Shown: positions 52,501-60,995 of the stretch, one piece after another
Layout: each line of letters opens with the position of its first letter
Numbering within the stretch: the first letter of the stretch is position 1
Assembly: GCF_021044885.1 (NCBI RefSeq)
Contig: NZ_JAJNOD010000003.1
Location: 186,001 to 250,000 of the forward strand
Length of the DNA: 64,000 bases
Reading direction: 5' to 3'
Origin: Microbacterium nymphoidis
Lineage (GTDB): Bacteria > Actinomycetota > Actinomycetes > Actinomycetales > Microbacteriaceae
Made by a program: the position numbers and the translations under genes
Notes under the pieces: generated by a model
The model's input: only the letters and a program-made list of their open reading frames with translations
Database searches by the model: none
What the model was told of the DNA's origin: nothing

Positions 52501-54232
52501 GGTGATCAAGTACGACGGCACCCAGGCCGATCCCGAGGTCGGCGGCGCGGGTGACTGGACTGTTCCGGTCAAGCCGCTGGCCGACGCGGCCCAGGACGCC
52601 AACACGGCCGGTGACGCCGTCGACTACCCGAAGGATGCTGCTCAGCCGGTTCGGTGGGTCGTGACGAACACGGGTGCGACCTGGCTGACCGATGTCAACG
52701 TGGCGGATGCGACGCTGAACGGTCCGGCGGTCGGCACGTGGACGTGTGATCTGTCGCCGGTGGGCGGTCCTGCGGACTACTCCTTCTCGGCCTCTGGGCC
52801 GTGGGTGGGTCCGCTGGCTCCGGGTGCCTCGTTCTTCTGCGAGGGTCCGCTGACCCTGGCTGCGAACGAGCGCCACGGTGACGAGGTCTCGGTGACCGGT
52901 ACCGTCGTGCCGCCGGTGCTCGGTGAGGACGGCAAGCCCGTCATCGGCGAGGACGGCCTGCCGGTCTACGAGACCGGAGAGGACGGCCAGCCCGTTCGCA
53001 GCGAGCAGGTCGTGACGGACAAGGACCAGTTCCACGCCACCACGACCGAGGTCACCGTGGTCAAGGGCGATGGTGCCGATGGCGAGATCGTCAACGACGC
53101 CGACACGATGCTCGACGGCGCGGTGTACGCGCCCGAGGGCGAGACGCGTCAGATCGTGTCGATCGCCCAGAACCCGTCGCAGAACGCCCTGCACGATGTC
53201 GTTCTGACGGACGTCACCACCGCCGGCACTGCGCCGATCGGCATGGCGTGCGAGTTCCCCGACGGCTCGTCCGCCGCGGGCACGTACGACAAGGGGTCGA
53301 AGACGTGGACGGTCCGCTGGGAGGCGACATTCGCTCCGGGTACCACGACGTGGGAACCGGGCGATGTCATCACCTGCACCTCCGAGCTCACGCTCGACGG
53401 TGCATCGGACCCGCACCGTGACGTGGTCCAGGTGGCCGCCGTCACACCCGCCGGTGAGAAGGTGACGGACGACAACCCGTACAACGCGTTCTCCGGTGAC
53501 ATCCAGGTGATCAAGTACGACGGCAGCGGAGCGGACCCGGAGGTCGGTGAGGACGGAGCCTGGGTGATCCCGAGCAAGCCGCTCGGCGATGCCGGTCAGG
53601 ACGCCAACACCCCGGACGACGCCGCGAACTTCACGCTGCAGGACGGCAAGAAGTCCACGGGCGCGCAGACCGTGCGCTGGGTGATCACCAACACGGGCAA
53701 GACCTGGCTGACCGATCTCGTCATCACGGACGTGACCGACTTCGGCCCTGCCATCGATCCCGAGTCGATCACTTGCGTGTTCCCGGGAGGAACGATCGGA
53801 AAGGTCGTCAACGGATCGATCACGTGGTCCGCAGCGGATGGCGCGCTGTTCGCGCCGGGTGCCTCCTTCTTCTGCCAGGGCACCCTGGTGATGGGGGAGA
53901 AGGACGCGCACACCGATCACGTCGAGGTGTCGGGCACGATCGTCGTGCCGGCGGTGGATGAGAACGGCAACCCCACGGGCAAGCCGCAGCTCGGACCCGA
54001 CGGCAAGCCGGTTCCCGCGATGAACCCTGCGACGGGCAAGCCGTGGACGGTCGCTGACGACGACCCGTTCAACGCGGTCACCCCCGGAGGAGTGGTTCCG
54101 CCGCTGCCCACCACGGGTGCCGACGTCACGGCGTCGCTCGTCGGCGGTGCGATGGCACTGCTGCTGCTTCTCGGTGGCGCCGTGCTCGTGTCGCGTCGTC
54201 GCCGGTCCAGTGCCGTGGATCCGCGATCGTGA
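46583..54232 (+). CDS. giant LPTTG-anchored surface protein with SdrD-B-like and five large tandem DUF11-like repeats
   Basis: This 2549-residue protein is secreted and probably sortase-anchored to peptidoglycan. An N-terminal signal peptide (about 1-53, AVLATAGLVASGLVLAP) is followed by an Ig-like or prealbumin-like domain (about 58-140). A region of about 160-655 resembles beta-propeller strands (GSLYGIAYNNATKRVF, LEITNDNKYLFVTNLEDKKVYVYDG). An SdrD-B-like domain (about 660-790) has the calcium-loop sequence DADGDGVQDAGE. Five tandem units of 335-350 residues (about 795-2495) each pair an A half (VVKGDGADGEIVNDADTM) with a B half (GDIQVIKYDG, TCDLSPVGGPADYS). The C-terminus has LPTTG (2508-2512), a hydrophobic helix and an Arg tail. 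It is likely an adhesin or surface stalk (inference). Confidence 0.9.
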   Translation: MSRLRVAGNSPDIPDRSPWWDLRSPFARVGAVLATAGLVASGLVLAPAVDAALADTGDGTVTVHVVQEVNANGLVDSTTMEPPLIGVDVTLTDASGASITVQTDANGNAVFTPATSALVGGQYRVDVANPHPGTFFPSFAANGTGASAPVTPADLANSANKKLSTPTEFVDVRGGAGAFVNAAFWYPPYYCQQNADLIGACLPNSTIGRTTSPTAQSLFTMKYNATGGASQVAQLQETGSLYGIAYNNATKRVFSSAVAHRSSAYGPGGPGAIYITDPATGGATLWAQVPNVGPDSHDFATRQDYGFYDQVGKKSLGELEITNDNKYLFVTNLEDKKVYVYDGMSTGLNNSPIGSYTIPNPCAVPGDWQPFGEGVGLFTEYVGGVCSAQSTQDPADMRAVIYEFDAATGAFGDIVMDQPLDFGRGEGYKGTVCTGAAVATGEGAWFPWIADFPNSANLATNNVNGCYGGSWMSYPQPILADIIEETNGDLVVSFRDRFSDQTPYNSENPTRTGGWQTNAEPASGSDILRGCRLEDGTFVLDPNFDPASQTLAAGSICTDNNVSGANGGQSRTFREYYTGDYRTGYHEEAFYSGQALSRVETTLASDAVDPAGAVWTAGVGRINRDGTNNGGGLALQPATSSFLKGSGLADLEVLCDQAPIQIGNRIWIDADGDGVQDAGEAPAAGVTVHLYDEAGTLVGTAVTGANGTYLFDNSNVTGGLQPGTNYTVKVDNPADFAAGGPLDGYVPTTPNQGDGEHDSDGVVPPGGTFPEVTLTTGGPGENDPSFDFGFIQHSPKVDIEKYDTLGGPATGDADIAADARGYAAGETRTIQFDVTNSGTDALRDVAVTDRTITGGDIAALACTFPGATTPTAGVLANGTWTVTWAETTGATPSASWAPGAAFTCTATLTLNGDAEPHANAATVTGTSIATGETVTDRDDYHAFTGDVQLVKYDSRDGFAPAESDGIPEKPLVDGAERDANSDATAVVYVASPVTGNTGAQPVSWAVTNTGSTWLGDITIADETLNGPDLSDVSCDFSPVGGPASGTTWAGPWEPGTTFFCTGTLTLDATGANSSHADNASVTSTVIVPQPNPDYNPNDPASNPFTDEPSVDGNGNPVLSDVHPGDEDPFYATTTVPTITLEKGDATDGVIVNDADTMNDGEAYAPGETRDIVITMSNTGQAPLYNVLVSDERTAGDTTIEALECVFPGDASPTAGVLTGTTWEVPWVASFAGASPKPWAPGVTFDCTATLTLSGSAQPHTDVAHVSTNLSPVGVPGDPDNPPPATPNGPSAEDPYNAFTGDIQVIKYDGTKADPVVGSAGTWQIPGKPLADEAQDANDWATAVDYPAGTAQPVRWVVTNTGTTWLTDVTLTDTTTTAPAVGAWTCDLSPVGGPADYSFATAGPWMGPLAPGASFFCEGPLTLAANERHSDSVEVAGTVVTPLFGEDGQPVIGDDGVPEYVTDDQGAPVASDVTVNDDDPFYATAPTVSVVKGDGADGEIVNDANSMTDGQGYAPAGETREIVSIATNPSPRALHDVVLTDVTTTGDAPIGMACEFPDGSSADGSYDAASKTWTVRWEATFAPGTTTWASDDVITCTSTLTLNGQSAPHRNEVTVSAVTPAGTTLTDDNPYNAFSGDIQVIKYDGTQADPSVGSTGSWTVPGKPLADAAQDANTALTAVDYPKDAAQPVRWVVTNTGATWLTDVNVADATLNGPAVGAWTCDLSPVGGPADYSFTSSGAWVGPLAPGASFFCEGPLTLAANTTHGDEVSVTGTVVPPVLGEDSKPVIGEDGLPVYETGEDGQPVRSEEIVTDEDQFHATTTEITVVKGDGADGEIVNDADTMRDGQAYSPDGETRQIVSVAVNPSQNALHDVVLTDVTTTGDAPIGMACEFPDGSSAAGTYDKGSKTWTVRWEATFAPGTTTWEPGDAITCTSELTLDGQSAPHRDVVQVAAVTPAGEIVTQENPYNAFSGDIQVIKYDGTQADPEVGGAGDWTVPVKPLADAAQDANTAGDAVDYPKDAAQPVRWVVTNTGATWLTDVNVADATLNGPAVGTWTCDLSPVGGPADYSFSASGPWVGPLAPGASFFCEGPLTLAANERHGDEVSVTGTVVPPVLGEDGKPVIGEDGLPVYETGEDGQPVRSEQVVTDKDQFHATTTEVTVVKGDGADGEIVNDADTMLDGAVYAPEGETRQIVSIAQNPSQNALHDVVLTDVTTAGTAPIGMACEFPDGSSAAGTYDKGSKTWTVRWEATFAPGTTTWEPGDVITCTSELTLDGASDPHRDVVQVAAVTPAGEKVTDDNPYNAFSGDIQVIKYDGSGADPEVGEDGAWVIPSKPLGDAGQDANTPDDAANFTLQDGKKSTGAQTVRWVITNTGKTWLTDLVITDVTDFGPAIDPESITCVFPGGTIGKVVNGSITWSAADGALFAPGASFFCQGTLVMGEKDAHTDHVEVSGTIVVPAVDENGNPTGKPQLGPDGKPVPAMNPATGKPWTVADDDPFNAVTPGGVVPPLPTTGADVTASLVGGAMALLLLLGGAVLVSRRRRSSAVDPRS
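48967..54070 (+). repeat. five tandem about 1-kb coding repeats
   Basis: Units begin near 48967, 49987, 51035, 52040 and 53045, each about 1000-1050 bases. The first two are diverged and the last three are very similar in DNA as well as protein. For example, 52277-52360 and 53282-53365 are identical over 84 bases. The second half of each unit opens with GACATCCAGGTGATCAAGTA or a close variant, near 50483, 51487, 52493 and 53498. Confidence 0.9.
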
Positions 54233-54267
54233 GTGCCGAGTGAGCGCAAGACCGAGTCATCGGATCG

Positions 54268-54306
54268 CCGAGGCCGGGAGGGGCACCATGCCCCTGCCGG
54301 CCTCGG
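54268..54306 (+). promoter_or_regulatory. hairpin covering the ribosome binding site and start of the lipoprotein gene
   Basis: Bases 54268-54285 (CCGAGGCCGGGAGGGGCA) pair with 54289-54306 over 18 positions with one mismatch around the loop CCA. The left arm contains GGGAGGGG and the loop ends on the A of ATG 54288. It could end transcripts of the giant gene, or block translation of the next gene. Confidence 0.65.
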
Positions 54307-55031
54307 CCGTGCCGCGCCCACGCCGTGGACGCGTCGTCGCGGTTGCATTCGCGCTTGCCGCTGCCGCCGTGCTGGCCGCCTGTGCGCCCGGAACGACGGC
54401 ACCGGAGCCGACGGCGAGCGTCACCGCCGATCAGCCGCGCACGGTGACCTCCGCGGAGGCGGAACTGCTCGCCGCGGTGGGCTTCCAGCTGGGTCGTCGC
54501 CCGGTGGTGGGTGTCGCGGGGACCATCGTCGACAGCGGGGGAGCGCTCGCGATCAACGGGTGGCTCGCGCCCGAGGATCATCGCGCATACGCCGCCATCA
54601 GTGCGCCCGATGGAGGCGCCTTCCTCACCGTGTGGACCCCGACCGAGATCGCCGCCCAGGACCTGTCCGATCCGGCGGCTTCGCCACCGTTGCCGATTCC
54701 GGCTGACGGCTGGGAGAGTACAGCGCTGGACTCCTCGATGTCCACGCTCGCGGCGGGGCAGCAGCTTCTGGTCAGCCTGGCCTCGGACCGCCCCGACAAC
54801 GCCCAGCTGGTGATGCAGGGGCGGGCGATGTACCTGCGTGAGGACAGCGTGGCCGGCACCCCTGTCACCGTCTTCGCGGGGCCGCTCAGCGAAGGGGCCA
54901 CGCAGTCGAACCTTCACTACTGGATCACGGCGGACGGAACACTGCTCCGGCTGGAGATGCGCCTGGACGGCGTCAACTGGAGCGTTGTGGACTTCACCGA
55001 CGAGACCCGCGACATCTTCGCGGGTCTCTGA
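54288..55031 (+). CDS. secreted lipoprotein, uncharacterised
   Basis: This 247-residue protein has an N-terminal signal peptide and lipobox LAAC with the Cys at about residue 32 (ALAAAAVLAACAPG). The mature part contains SAEAELLAAVGFQLGRRPVVGVAGTI and LAPEDHRAYAAISA, and ends YWITADGTLLRLEMRLDGVNWSVVDF. That C-terminal beta-hairpin style recalls LppX/LolA-like lipoproteins, but I cannot assign a family. ATG 54288 has an ideal GGAGG six bases away but lies inside a strong hairpin. GTG 54240 would add 16 residues and is the alternative. It follows the giant surface protein by 55 bases and may share its transcript. LspA (5769) would process it. Confidence 0.75.
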   Translation: MPLPASAVPRPRRGRVVAVAFALAAAAVLAACAPGTTAPEPTASVTADQPRTVTSAEAELLAAVGFQLGRRPVVGVAGTIVDSGGALAINGWLAPEDHRAYAAISAPDGGAFLTVWTPTEIAAQDLSDPAASPPLPIPADGWESTALDSSMSTLAAGQQLLVSLASDRPDNAQLVMQGRAMYLREDSVAGTPVTVFAGPLSEGATQSNLHYWITADGTLLRLEMRLDGVNWSVVDFTDETRDIFAGL

Positions 55032-55048
55032 GCCGGACGCGGACCGGA

Positions 55049-55063
55049 TAGACTCGTCCGGAT
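55049..55063 (+). promoter_or_regulatory. -10 box of lepA promoter
   Basis: TAGACT at 55049-55054 lies nine bases before ATG 55064, consistent with a nearly leaderless message. Confidence 0.5.
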
Positions 55064-56911
<1,848 letters not shown>

Positions 56912-56926
56912 GCCCGCACCGTGTTG

Positions 56927-56960
56927 CGAACGCGCGTCCACTGCGGTGGACGCGCGTTCG
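56927..56960 (+). terminator. lepA terminator
   Basis: CGAACGCGCGTCCAC (56927-56941) pairs perfectly with 56946-56960 around TGCG. TCGTCTCC follows. Confidence 0.75.
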
Positions 56961-57033
56961 TCGTCTCCGAAACGGTGCGTCACGTGTGGCGGCGCGCGGC
57001 CCGGGTGGATGGCTCCCACCGTCGAGGGCACGT

Positions 57034-57046
57034 TAGGCTGTACTTC
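57034..57046 (+). promoter_or_regulatory. -10 box of leaderless DUF1990 gene promoter
   Basis: TAGGCT at 57034-57039 lies seven bases before the ATG at 57047. Confidence 0.55.
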
Positions 57047-57700
57047 ATGCGGCGCGGAACGTTCAGGGACGAGACGGTGGACTATGCCGCCGTCGGAGCG
57101 ACGCAGGCACCGGATCTGATGCAGTATCCGCCGGAGAAGAGCATCCCCGCCGAGGAGTCGTGGCGCCTCGGCAGCGGGGAGGCGCGATTCCGGTCCGCAT
57201 CGGAGGACCTGCTGAGCTGGGTGGCGCAGAAGGCGGCCGGAATGCAGCTGGAGGACATCCGCCCGGCTTCCGGACCCGTGTACCAGGGGGTCAGCTTCGA
57301 TGACGAGGGCCACCCCATCACGCCCAGCCGCACGGAGACCGAACAGCGCTACGACGCGGACGGTACGCCGTACGTCGGTGCGGGCATGACCGTTCGGGCC
57401 CATGGGCGCGTCGGGGGGCACAGTGCCGATGGCGAGTATCGCGTGATCTTCGTCGTGGAGGACAAGCGCCGAGTGGGCTTCGGCCTGGGCACCGTGGGGG
57501 ACTCCGTGGTCAGCGGCGAGGAGTCCTTCATGATCGAGTGGGCCTCCAACGACGAGGTGTGGTTCACGGTCCGTGCCTTCGACAGCCCGCGCGCGTTCCT
57601 CTACCGCACCATCCCCGGTCTCACCAAGCGCCGTCGCAAGGCCCTGTTCACGCAGTACCTCCGCGCCATCTCGCCGCTGTATGCGACCACAACGTCCTGA
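57047..57700 (+). CDS. DUF1990-family protein
   Basis: This 217-residue cytoplasmic protein of the DUF1990 family has no assigned function. It begins MRRGTFRDETVDYAAVGATQ. The conserved region has the GxGxxxF-like stretch WRLGSGEARFRSASEDLLSW, PVYQGVSFDDEG and RVGFGLGTVGDSVVSGEESFMIEW, ending in ARRAFLYRTIPGL-type residues (here SPRAFLYRTIPGLTKRRRKALFTQYL). ATG 57047 is supported by the -10 box; the longer frame to 56921 overlaps the lepA terminator. The stop overlaps the hemW ATG by one base (TGATG), so the two are translated together. A link to haem or radical-SAM function is possible only from context. Confidence 0.85.
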   Translation: MRRGTFRDETVDYAAVGATQAPDLMQYPPEKSIPAEESWRLGSGEARFRSASEDLLSWVAQKAAGMQLEDIRPASGPVYQGVSFDDEGHPITPSRTETEQRYDADGTPYVGAGMTVRAHGRVGGHSADGEYRVIFVVEDKRRVGFGLGTVGDSVVSGEESFMIEWASNDEVWFTVRAFDSPRAFLYRTIPGLTKRRRKALFTQYLRAISPLYATTTS

Positions 57701-58920
57701 TGGGCGGACCCCTTCTCGACGGTGATCCCGTACCGTCGGACGGCTCTTTGCCGCGCGGTACACGCACCTCGACGGATGTCGATTTCGGTGTGTACCTGCA
57801 CGTCCCCTTCTGCCGTGTCCGGTGCGGCTACTGCGACTTCAACACCTACACCGCCACGGAGTTGCGTGGTGCCCGCCAGGATGCGTATGCCGACACGCTT
57901 CTGCAGGAGGTGGCGCTCTCGCGCGACGTCCTGGCACGCGTCGGGGAACTGCGCCCGATCAGCACCGTGTTCTTCGGCGGCGGGACGCCGACCCTCCTTC
58001 CCGCCGGTGATCTGGCCCGGATGCTCGACGGGGTGCGTGAGGCTTTCGGCATCCGCGAGGGCGCGGAGATCACCGTGGAGGCCAATCCCGACACGGTCAC
58101 GGACGAGATGGTCGCCGAACTGCGCGCCGCGGGCGTGAACCGCATGTCGATCGGCATGCAGTCCGCCGTCCCGCACGTGCTCGCAGCTCTCGAACGCACG
58201 CATGACCCCGCCAACGTGAGCACCGCCGTGGCTGCGGCGCGGCGCGGCGGCCTCGATGTGAGCGTGGATCTGATCTACGGCGCTCCGGGGGAGTCCCTGG
58301 ATGACTGGCGCGCGTCGGTCGAGGCTGCGCTCGCGCTGGAACCCGATCACATCTCCGCCTACGCGCTGATCATCGAGGACGGCACGAAGCTCGCCCGCCA
58401 GATCCGCCGCGGCGAGGTGCCCGCTCCCGACGACGATCTCCAGGCCGACATGTACGAGCTGGTGGATGCCCGCCTGGCTGCGGCCGGCTACGAGTGGTAC
58501 GAGATCAGCAACTTCGCCCGCGGGGACGGGCACCGCTCCCGGCACAACCTGGCCTACTGGCAGGGCACGGACTGGTGGGGCTACGGGCCCGGGGCGCACA
58601 GCCACATCGCCGGCACGCGGTTCTGGAACGTGAAGCACCCCGCCGCCTATGCGCAGCGGCTCGACGGCGGACTCTCTCCCGCCCACGCCCGCGAGCAGCC
58701 CGACGCCGAAGCCGCACGTCTCGAGCGTGTGCTGTTGCAGTCGCGCATCCGCTCCGGTCTTCCGATCACGGAAGTCGCGCCCGAGTTCCGCGCGAACGTC
58801 GCCGGTCTCATCGCCGACGGACTGATCGAGCCGGTGGCCGCGCTGCGCGAGCAGCGGGTGGTGCTGACGCGAACCGGCCGGCTCCTCGCCGACGCGGTGG
58901 TTCGGGCGCTGACCGAGTAG
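57700..58920 (+). CDS. hemW: radical SAM haem chaperone HemW
   Basis: This 406-residue HemN-like radical-SAM protein is thought to deliver haem to respiratory enzymes. The 4Fe-4S motif is PFCRVRCGYCDF (CxxxCxxC). The Phe after the third Cys, in place of a fourth Cys, points to HemW instead of coproporphyrinogen dehydrogenase HemN. Other blocks are TVFFGGGTPTLL, EANPDTVTDEMV, NRMSIGMQS, VDLIYGAPGES, EISNFARGDGHRSRHNLAYWQGTDWWGYGPGAHSH. ATG 57700 overlaps the DUF1990 stop. A haem-loading role fits with the aa3 oxidase genes in the window, though they are distant. Confidence 0.93.
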   Translation: MGGPLLDGDPVPSDGSLPRGTRTSTDVDFGVYLHVPFCRVRCGYCDFNTYTATELRGARQDAYADTLLQEVALSRDVLARVGELRPISTVFFGGGTPTLLPAGDLARMLDGVREAFGIREGAEITVEANPDTVTDEMVAELRAAGVNRMSIGMQSAVPHVLAALERTHDPANVSTAVAAARRGGLDVSVDLIYGAPGESLDDWRASVEAALALEPDHISAYALIIEDGTKLARQIRRGEVPAPDDDLQADMYELVDARLAAAGYEWYEISNFARGDGHRSRHNLAYWQGTDWWGYGPGAHSHIAGTRFWNVKHPAAYAQRLDGGLSPAHAREQPDAEAARLERVLLQSRIRSGLPITEVAPEFRANVAGLIADGLIEPVAALREQRVVLTRTGRLLADAVVRALTE

Positions 58921-58960
58921 CCGATAGATCCAGCCCTTCTCGCGCGCCGCCCGTGATGCG

Positions 58961-59039
58961 CCGAGTCCATGACTGGGCGCCGGATTCATGACGGTTCGGC
59001 GGTATTGGTCATGGTTTGGCGGCCCAGTCATGGACTCGG
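58961..59039. repeat. 79-base extragenic palindrome with nested inverted repeats
   Basis: CCGAGTCCATGACTGGGC (58961-58978) is an exact inverted repeat of 59022-59039, separated by 43 bases. Inside lies a second pair, CATGAC (58987-58992) and GTCATG (59008-59013). CATGAC/GTCATG followed by a GGCG-type block thus occurs four times. It starts 40 bases past the hemW stop. It may be a dispersed repetitive palindrome, a mobile-element remnant or a terminator-like structure. Confidence 0.8.
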
Positions 59040-59064
59040 GACGCGCACAGCCGACGGCGCCTGA

Positions 59065-59076
59065 GAGAATGGGCGG
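59065..59076 (+). promoter_or_regulatory. -10 box of leaderless ankyrin gene promoter
   Basis: GAGAAT at 59065-59070 lies six bases before the ATG at 59077. Confidence 0.45.
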
Positions 59077-59484
59077 ATGGATGAGAACCCCGGAGCGAGC
59101 CTCAGCGCTGAAGTGATCGACGGCACGTTCGACCTCGCCCGGGAGGGCCGTGTGGGTCCCCTCGGCGAGATGATCGACGCCGGTGTGCCGATCGACACCC
59201 GCAACGCCCGCTCGGACACGCTTCTCATCGTGTCCGCGTACGCGCGACAGGTCGACGTGGTGCGCGAACTCGTGAAGCGCGGTGCGGCACTGGACATCGA
59301 GAACACCATGGGACAGACGGCGGTGTCCTGCGCGGTTTTTCGTGGCGATGCCGAGATCCTCCGGGTGCTGCTGGATGCCGGAGCGAACCCGGACGTCGGA
59401 TTCCGCACGGCGGCTCAGATCGCCGAGCAGTTCGGCCAGGCCGAGATGTCCGCGATCCTCGCGGAGCACGCCGCACGCTCCTGA
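59077..59484 (+). CDS. small ankyrin-repeat protein
   Basis: This 135-residue cytoplasmic protein consists of about three ankyrin repeats, modules for protein-protein contact. The repeats are visible as DLAREGRVGPLGEMIDAGVPIDTRNARSDT, LLIVSAYARQVDVVRELVKRGAALDIENT and AVSCAVFRGDAEILRVLLDAGANPDVG, each with the helix-loop-helix pattern. No signal peptide, membrane helix or extra domain is present. The partner is unknown. It follows the palindrome at 58961-59039 and converges on a carboxylesterase gene with a 13-base gap. Confidence 0.9.
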   Translation: MDENPGASLSAEVIDGTFDLAREGRVGPLGEMIDAGVPIDTRNARSDTLLIVSAYARQVDVVRELVKRGAALDIENTMGQTAVSCAVFRGDAEILRVLLDAGANPDVGFRTAAQIAEQFGQAEMSAILAEHAARS

Positions 59485-59497
59485 CGCGGGTACTGCG

Positions 59498-60916
59498 TCA
59501 GCGCATCGCGTCCACGACGGCCGCGCGGCGCACCGGTTCCGTCCGTGATGCGGTGTCGAACACCCGCGTGAGCCGATCGGCGCCGTACGCAGGCCACCCG
59601 GGGGCGCCGGTGCGCGCGAACGCCACCCACGCGGCGTGCATCTCGTCGGCCAGCGACTGCGGTGCGTCCGTGCCCGACATGCGCTTCGCCTCGTCGTCGT
59701 CCAGGGTGTCGAAGACGAACCCCAGCTCCAGCGCATGCGCGGCCCGGAGATCTCGCACCGGACTCTGCCAGGCGAACTCGTACACGTATGTGGGAGCGGT
59801 GCGAGCCGCCGCCACACGCAGCATGGGCGCGCGCAGCAGGTACTCCGTCGCGATCTGACCGAACACCTCGCCAACCGAGGCGCGTGGCCACACGCGCCGG
59901 CAAGCGGCCACAGCGGCACCGGGAATCCGCAGGGCGAGTCGTGCCAGCAGGAGCTTGCCCGCCGTGATGCTCTCCAGCGCCGCGGGTGGGAACCAGAGAC
60001 GATACTCGTCGGTGTTCGTGCCGATGAGCACCGGGATGTCGGCATCGACGATGGCCGTCTCCGGCTCGTCAGGCAGATCCTCGGACAGGGCGAGCGCGAA
60101 GGCCGGTGCACCCCCGATCGGTGATGACCCCGCCGCCTGCTCCACTCGCGCCGCAACGATCTTGTCGGGTGCGAGCTCCGCGAAGGCGGCGCTGGTGGCC
60201 GCGACGCCGAGGCGCTTCGCCAGCGCGCGCGTGACGCGACCCGCCTTCTTCGGCTTCTGCGCGGACAGCGGTCCGGACTGAATGATCGCGCCGGCTGCGA
60301 GGCGCCGGGTGTCCGGCATCGACAGGAGCGCGGCGACGATTGCGCCCCCAGCCGATTCGCCCATCAGGGTGATGCGTGCGGGATCTCCTCCGAAGGCGGC
60401 GATCTCCTCGTGCACCCACCGCAGCGCCGCGGCGGCGTCGGCGACGCCGAGGTTCAGCGCACTGTCATCGTCGAACACCGAGAATCCTTCGGAGCCCAGG
60501 CGATAGTTGATCGAGACGAACACGATCCCGTCGCGGGCGAAGGCCGTGCCGTCGTAGACGGACAGGGCCGCCGTCCCGCGCTCCAGGGCGCCGCCGTGGA
60601 TCCAGAGGATCACGGGTGCCCCGTCGGCATCCGCCGGGCGCCACACATTGGCGGTGAGGATGTCCTCCCCGGCGATCGCGATCGAGCCCAGCAGTTCCGC
60701 GGTCGCTCCCTGGTACGGCGCCTGGGGGGCAGTGGCGCCGAACGCCGTGGCGTCACGCACGCCCTCCCAGGCGGATACGGGCCGGGGAGCGCGGAACCGG
60801 TTCGCGCCGAAGGGCGCCTCCGCATAGCTGATGCCCAGATACCTCTCCACATCGCCGGTACGGGCACCGCGAACTGCTCCGGCGCTGATGACTCGGGTGA
60901 CATCGTCGTCGCTCAT
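59498..60916 (-). CDS. type-B carboxylesterase
   Basis: This 472-residue serine hydrolase of the carboxylesterase type B family hydrolyses carboxylic esters. The N-terminal signature is YLGISYAEAPFGANRFRAPRP. The nucleophile motif is TLMGESAGGAIVA, the oxyanion Gly-rich loop is LWIHGGALERG, and INYRLGSEGF is typical. The acid and His regions are around NTDEYRLWF and RAAHALELGFVFDTL. No signal peptide is present, so it is probably cytoplasmic. ATG 60916 is six bases after TAGCAT on the minus strand. It shares the divergent intergenic region with hrcA. The natural substrate is not predictable. Confidence 0.92.
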   Translation of the reverse strand: MSDDDVTRVISAGAVRGARTGDVERYLGISYAEAPFGANRFRAPRPVSAWEGVRDATAFGATAPQAPYQGATAELLGSIAIAGEDILTANVWRPADADGAPVILWIHGGALERGTAALSVYDGTAFARDGIVFVSINYRLGSEGFSVFDDDSALNLGVADAAAALRWVHEEIAAFGGDPARITLMGESAGGAIVAALLSMPDTRRLAAGAIIQSGPLSAQKPKKAGRVTRALAKRLGVAATSAAFAELAPDKIVAARVEQAAGSSPIGGAPAFALALSEDLPDEPETAIVDADIPVLIGTNTDEYRLWFPPAALESITAGKLLLARLALRIPGAAVAACRRVWPRASVGEVFGQIATEYLLRAPMLRVAAARTAPTYVYEFAWQSPVRDLRAAHALELGFVFDTLDDDEAKRMSGTDAPQSLADEMHAAWVAFARTGAPGWPAYGADRLTRVFDTASRTEPVRRAAVVDAMR

Positions 60917-60928
60917 TCCGCCATGCTA
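60917..60928 (-). promoter_or_regulatory. -10 box of leaderless carboxylesterase promoter
   Basis: Minus-strand TAGCAT (60928-60923) is six bases before the ATG at 60916. Confidence 0.55.
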
Positions 60929-60995
60929 GTTGCACACGCGCTGCGCTCGTCCGCCGCGATCCGCCGAGTCGGAGCGCGCATCCAGGCGAAGTCGG

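Noticed and set aside
48500..53920. 1806-residue open frame on the minus strand opposite the giant surface protein
   Set aside because: It mirrors the repetitive high-GC coding strand. It has no start context or recognisable family, and its length follows from repeated codon bias on the other strand.
48967..54070. Regular repeats considered as a CRISPR or satellite array
   Set aside because: The units are about 1 kb, stay in one reading frame and encode protein domains, so they are coding tandem repeats.
57700..58920. HemN coproporphyrinogen dehydrogenase
   Set aside because: The fourth Cys of HemN is replaced by Phe after the CxxxCxxC motif, as in HemW.
57601..60156. 851-residue minus-strand open frame across hemW, the palindrome and the ankyrin gene
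   Set aside because: It crosses several clear plus-strand genes, and no part resembles a known family.
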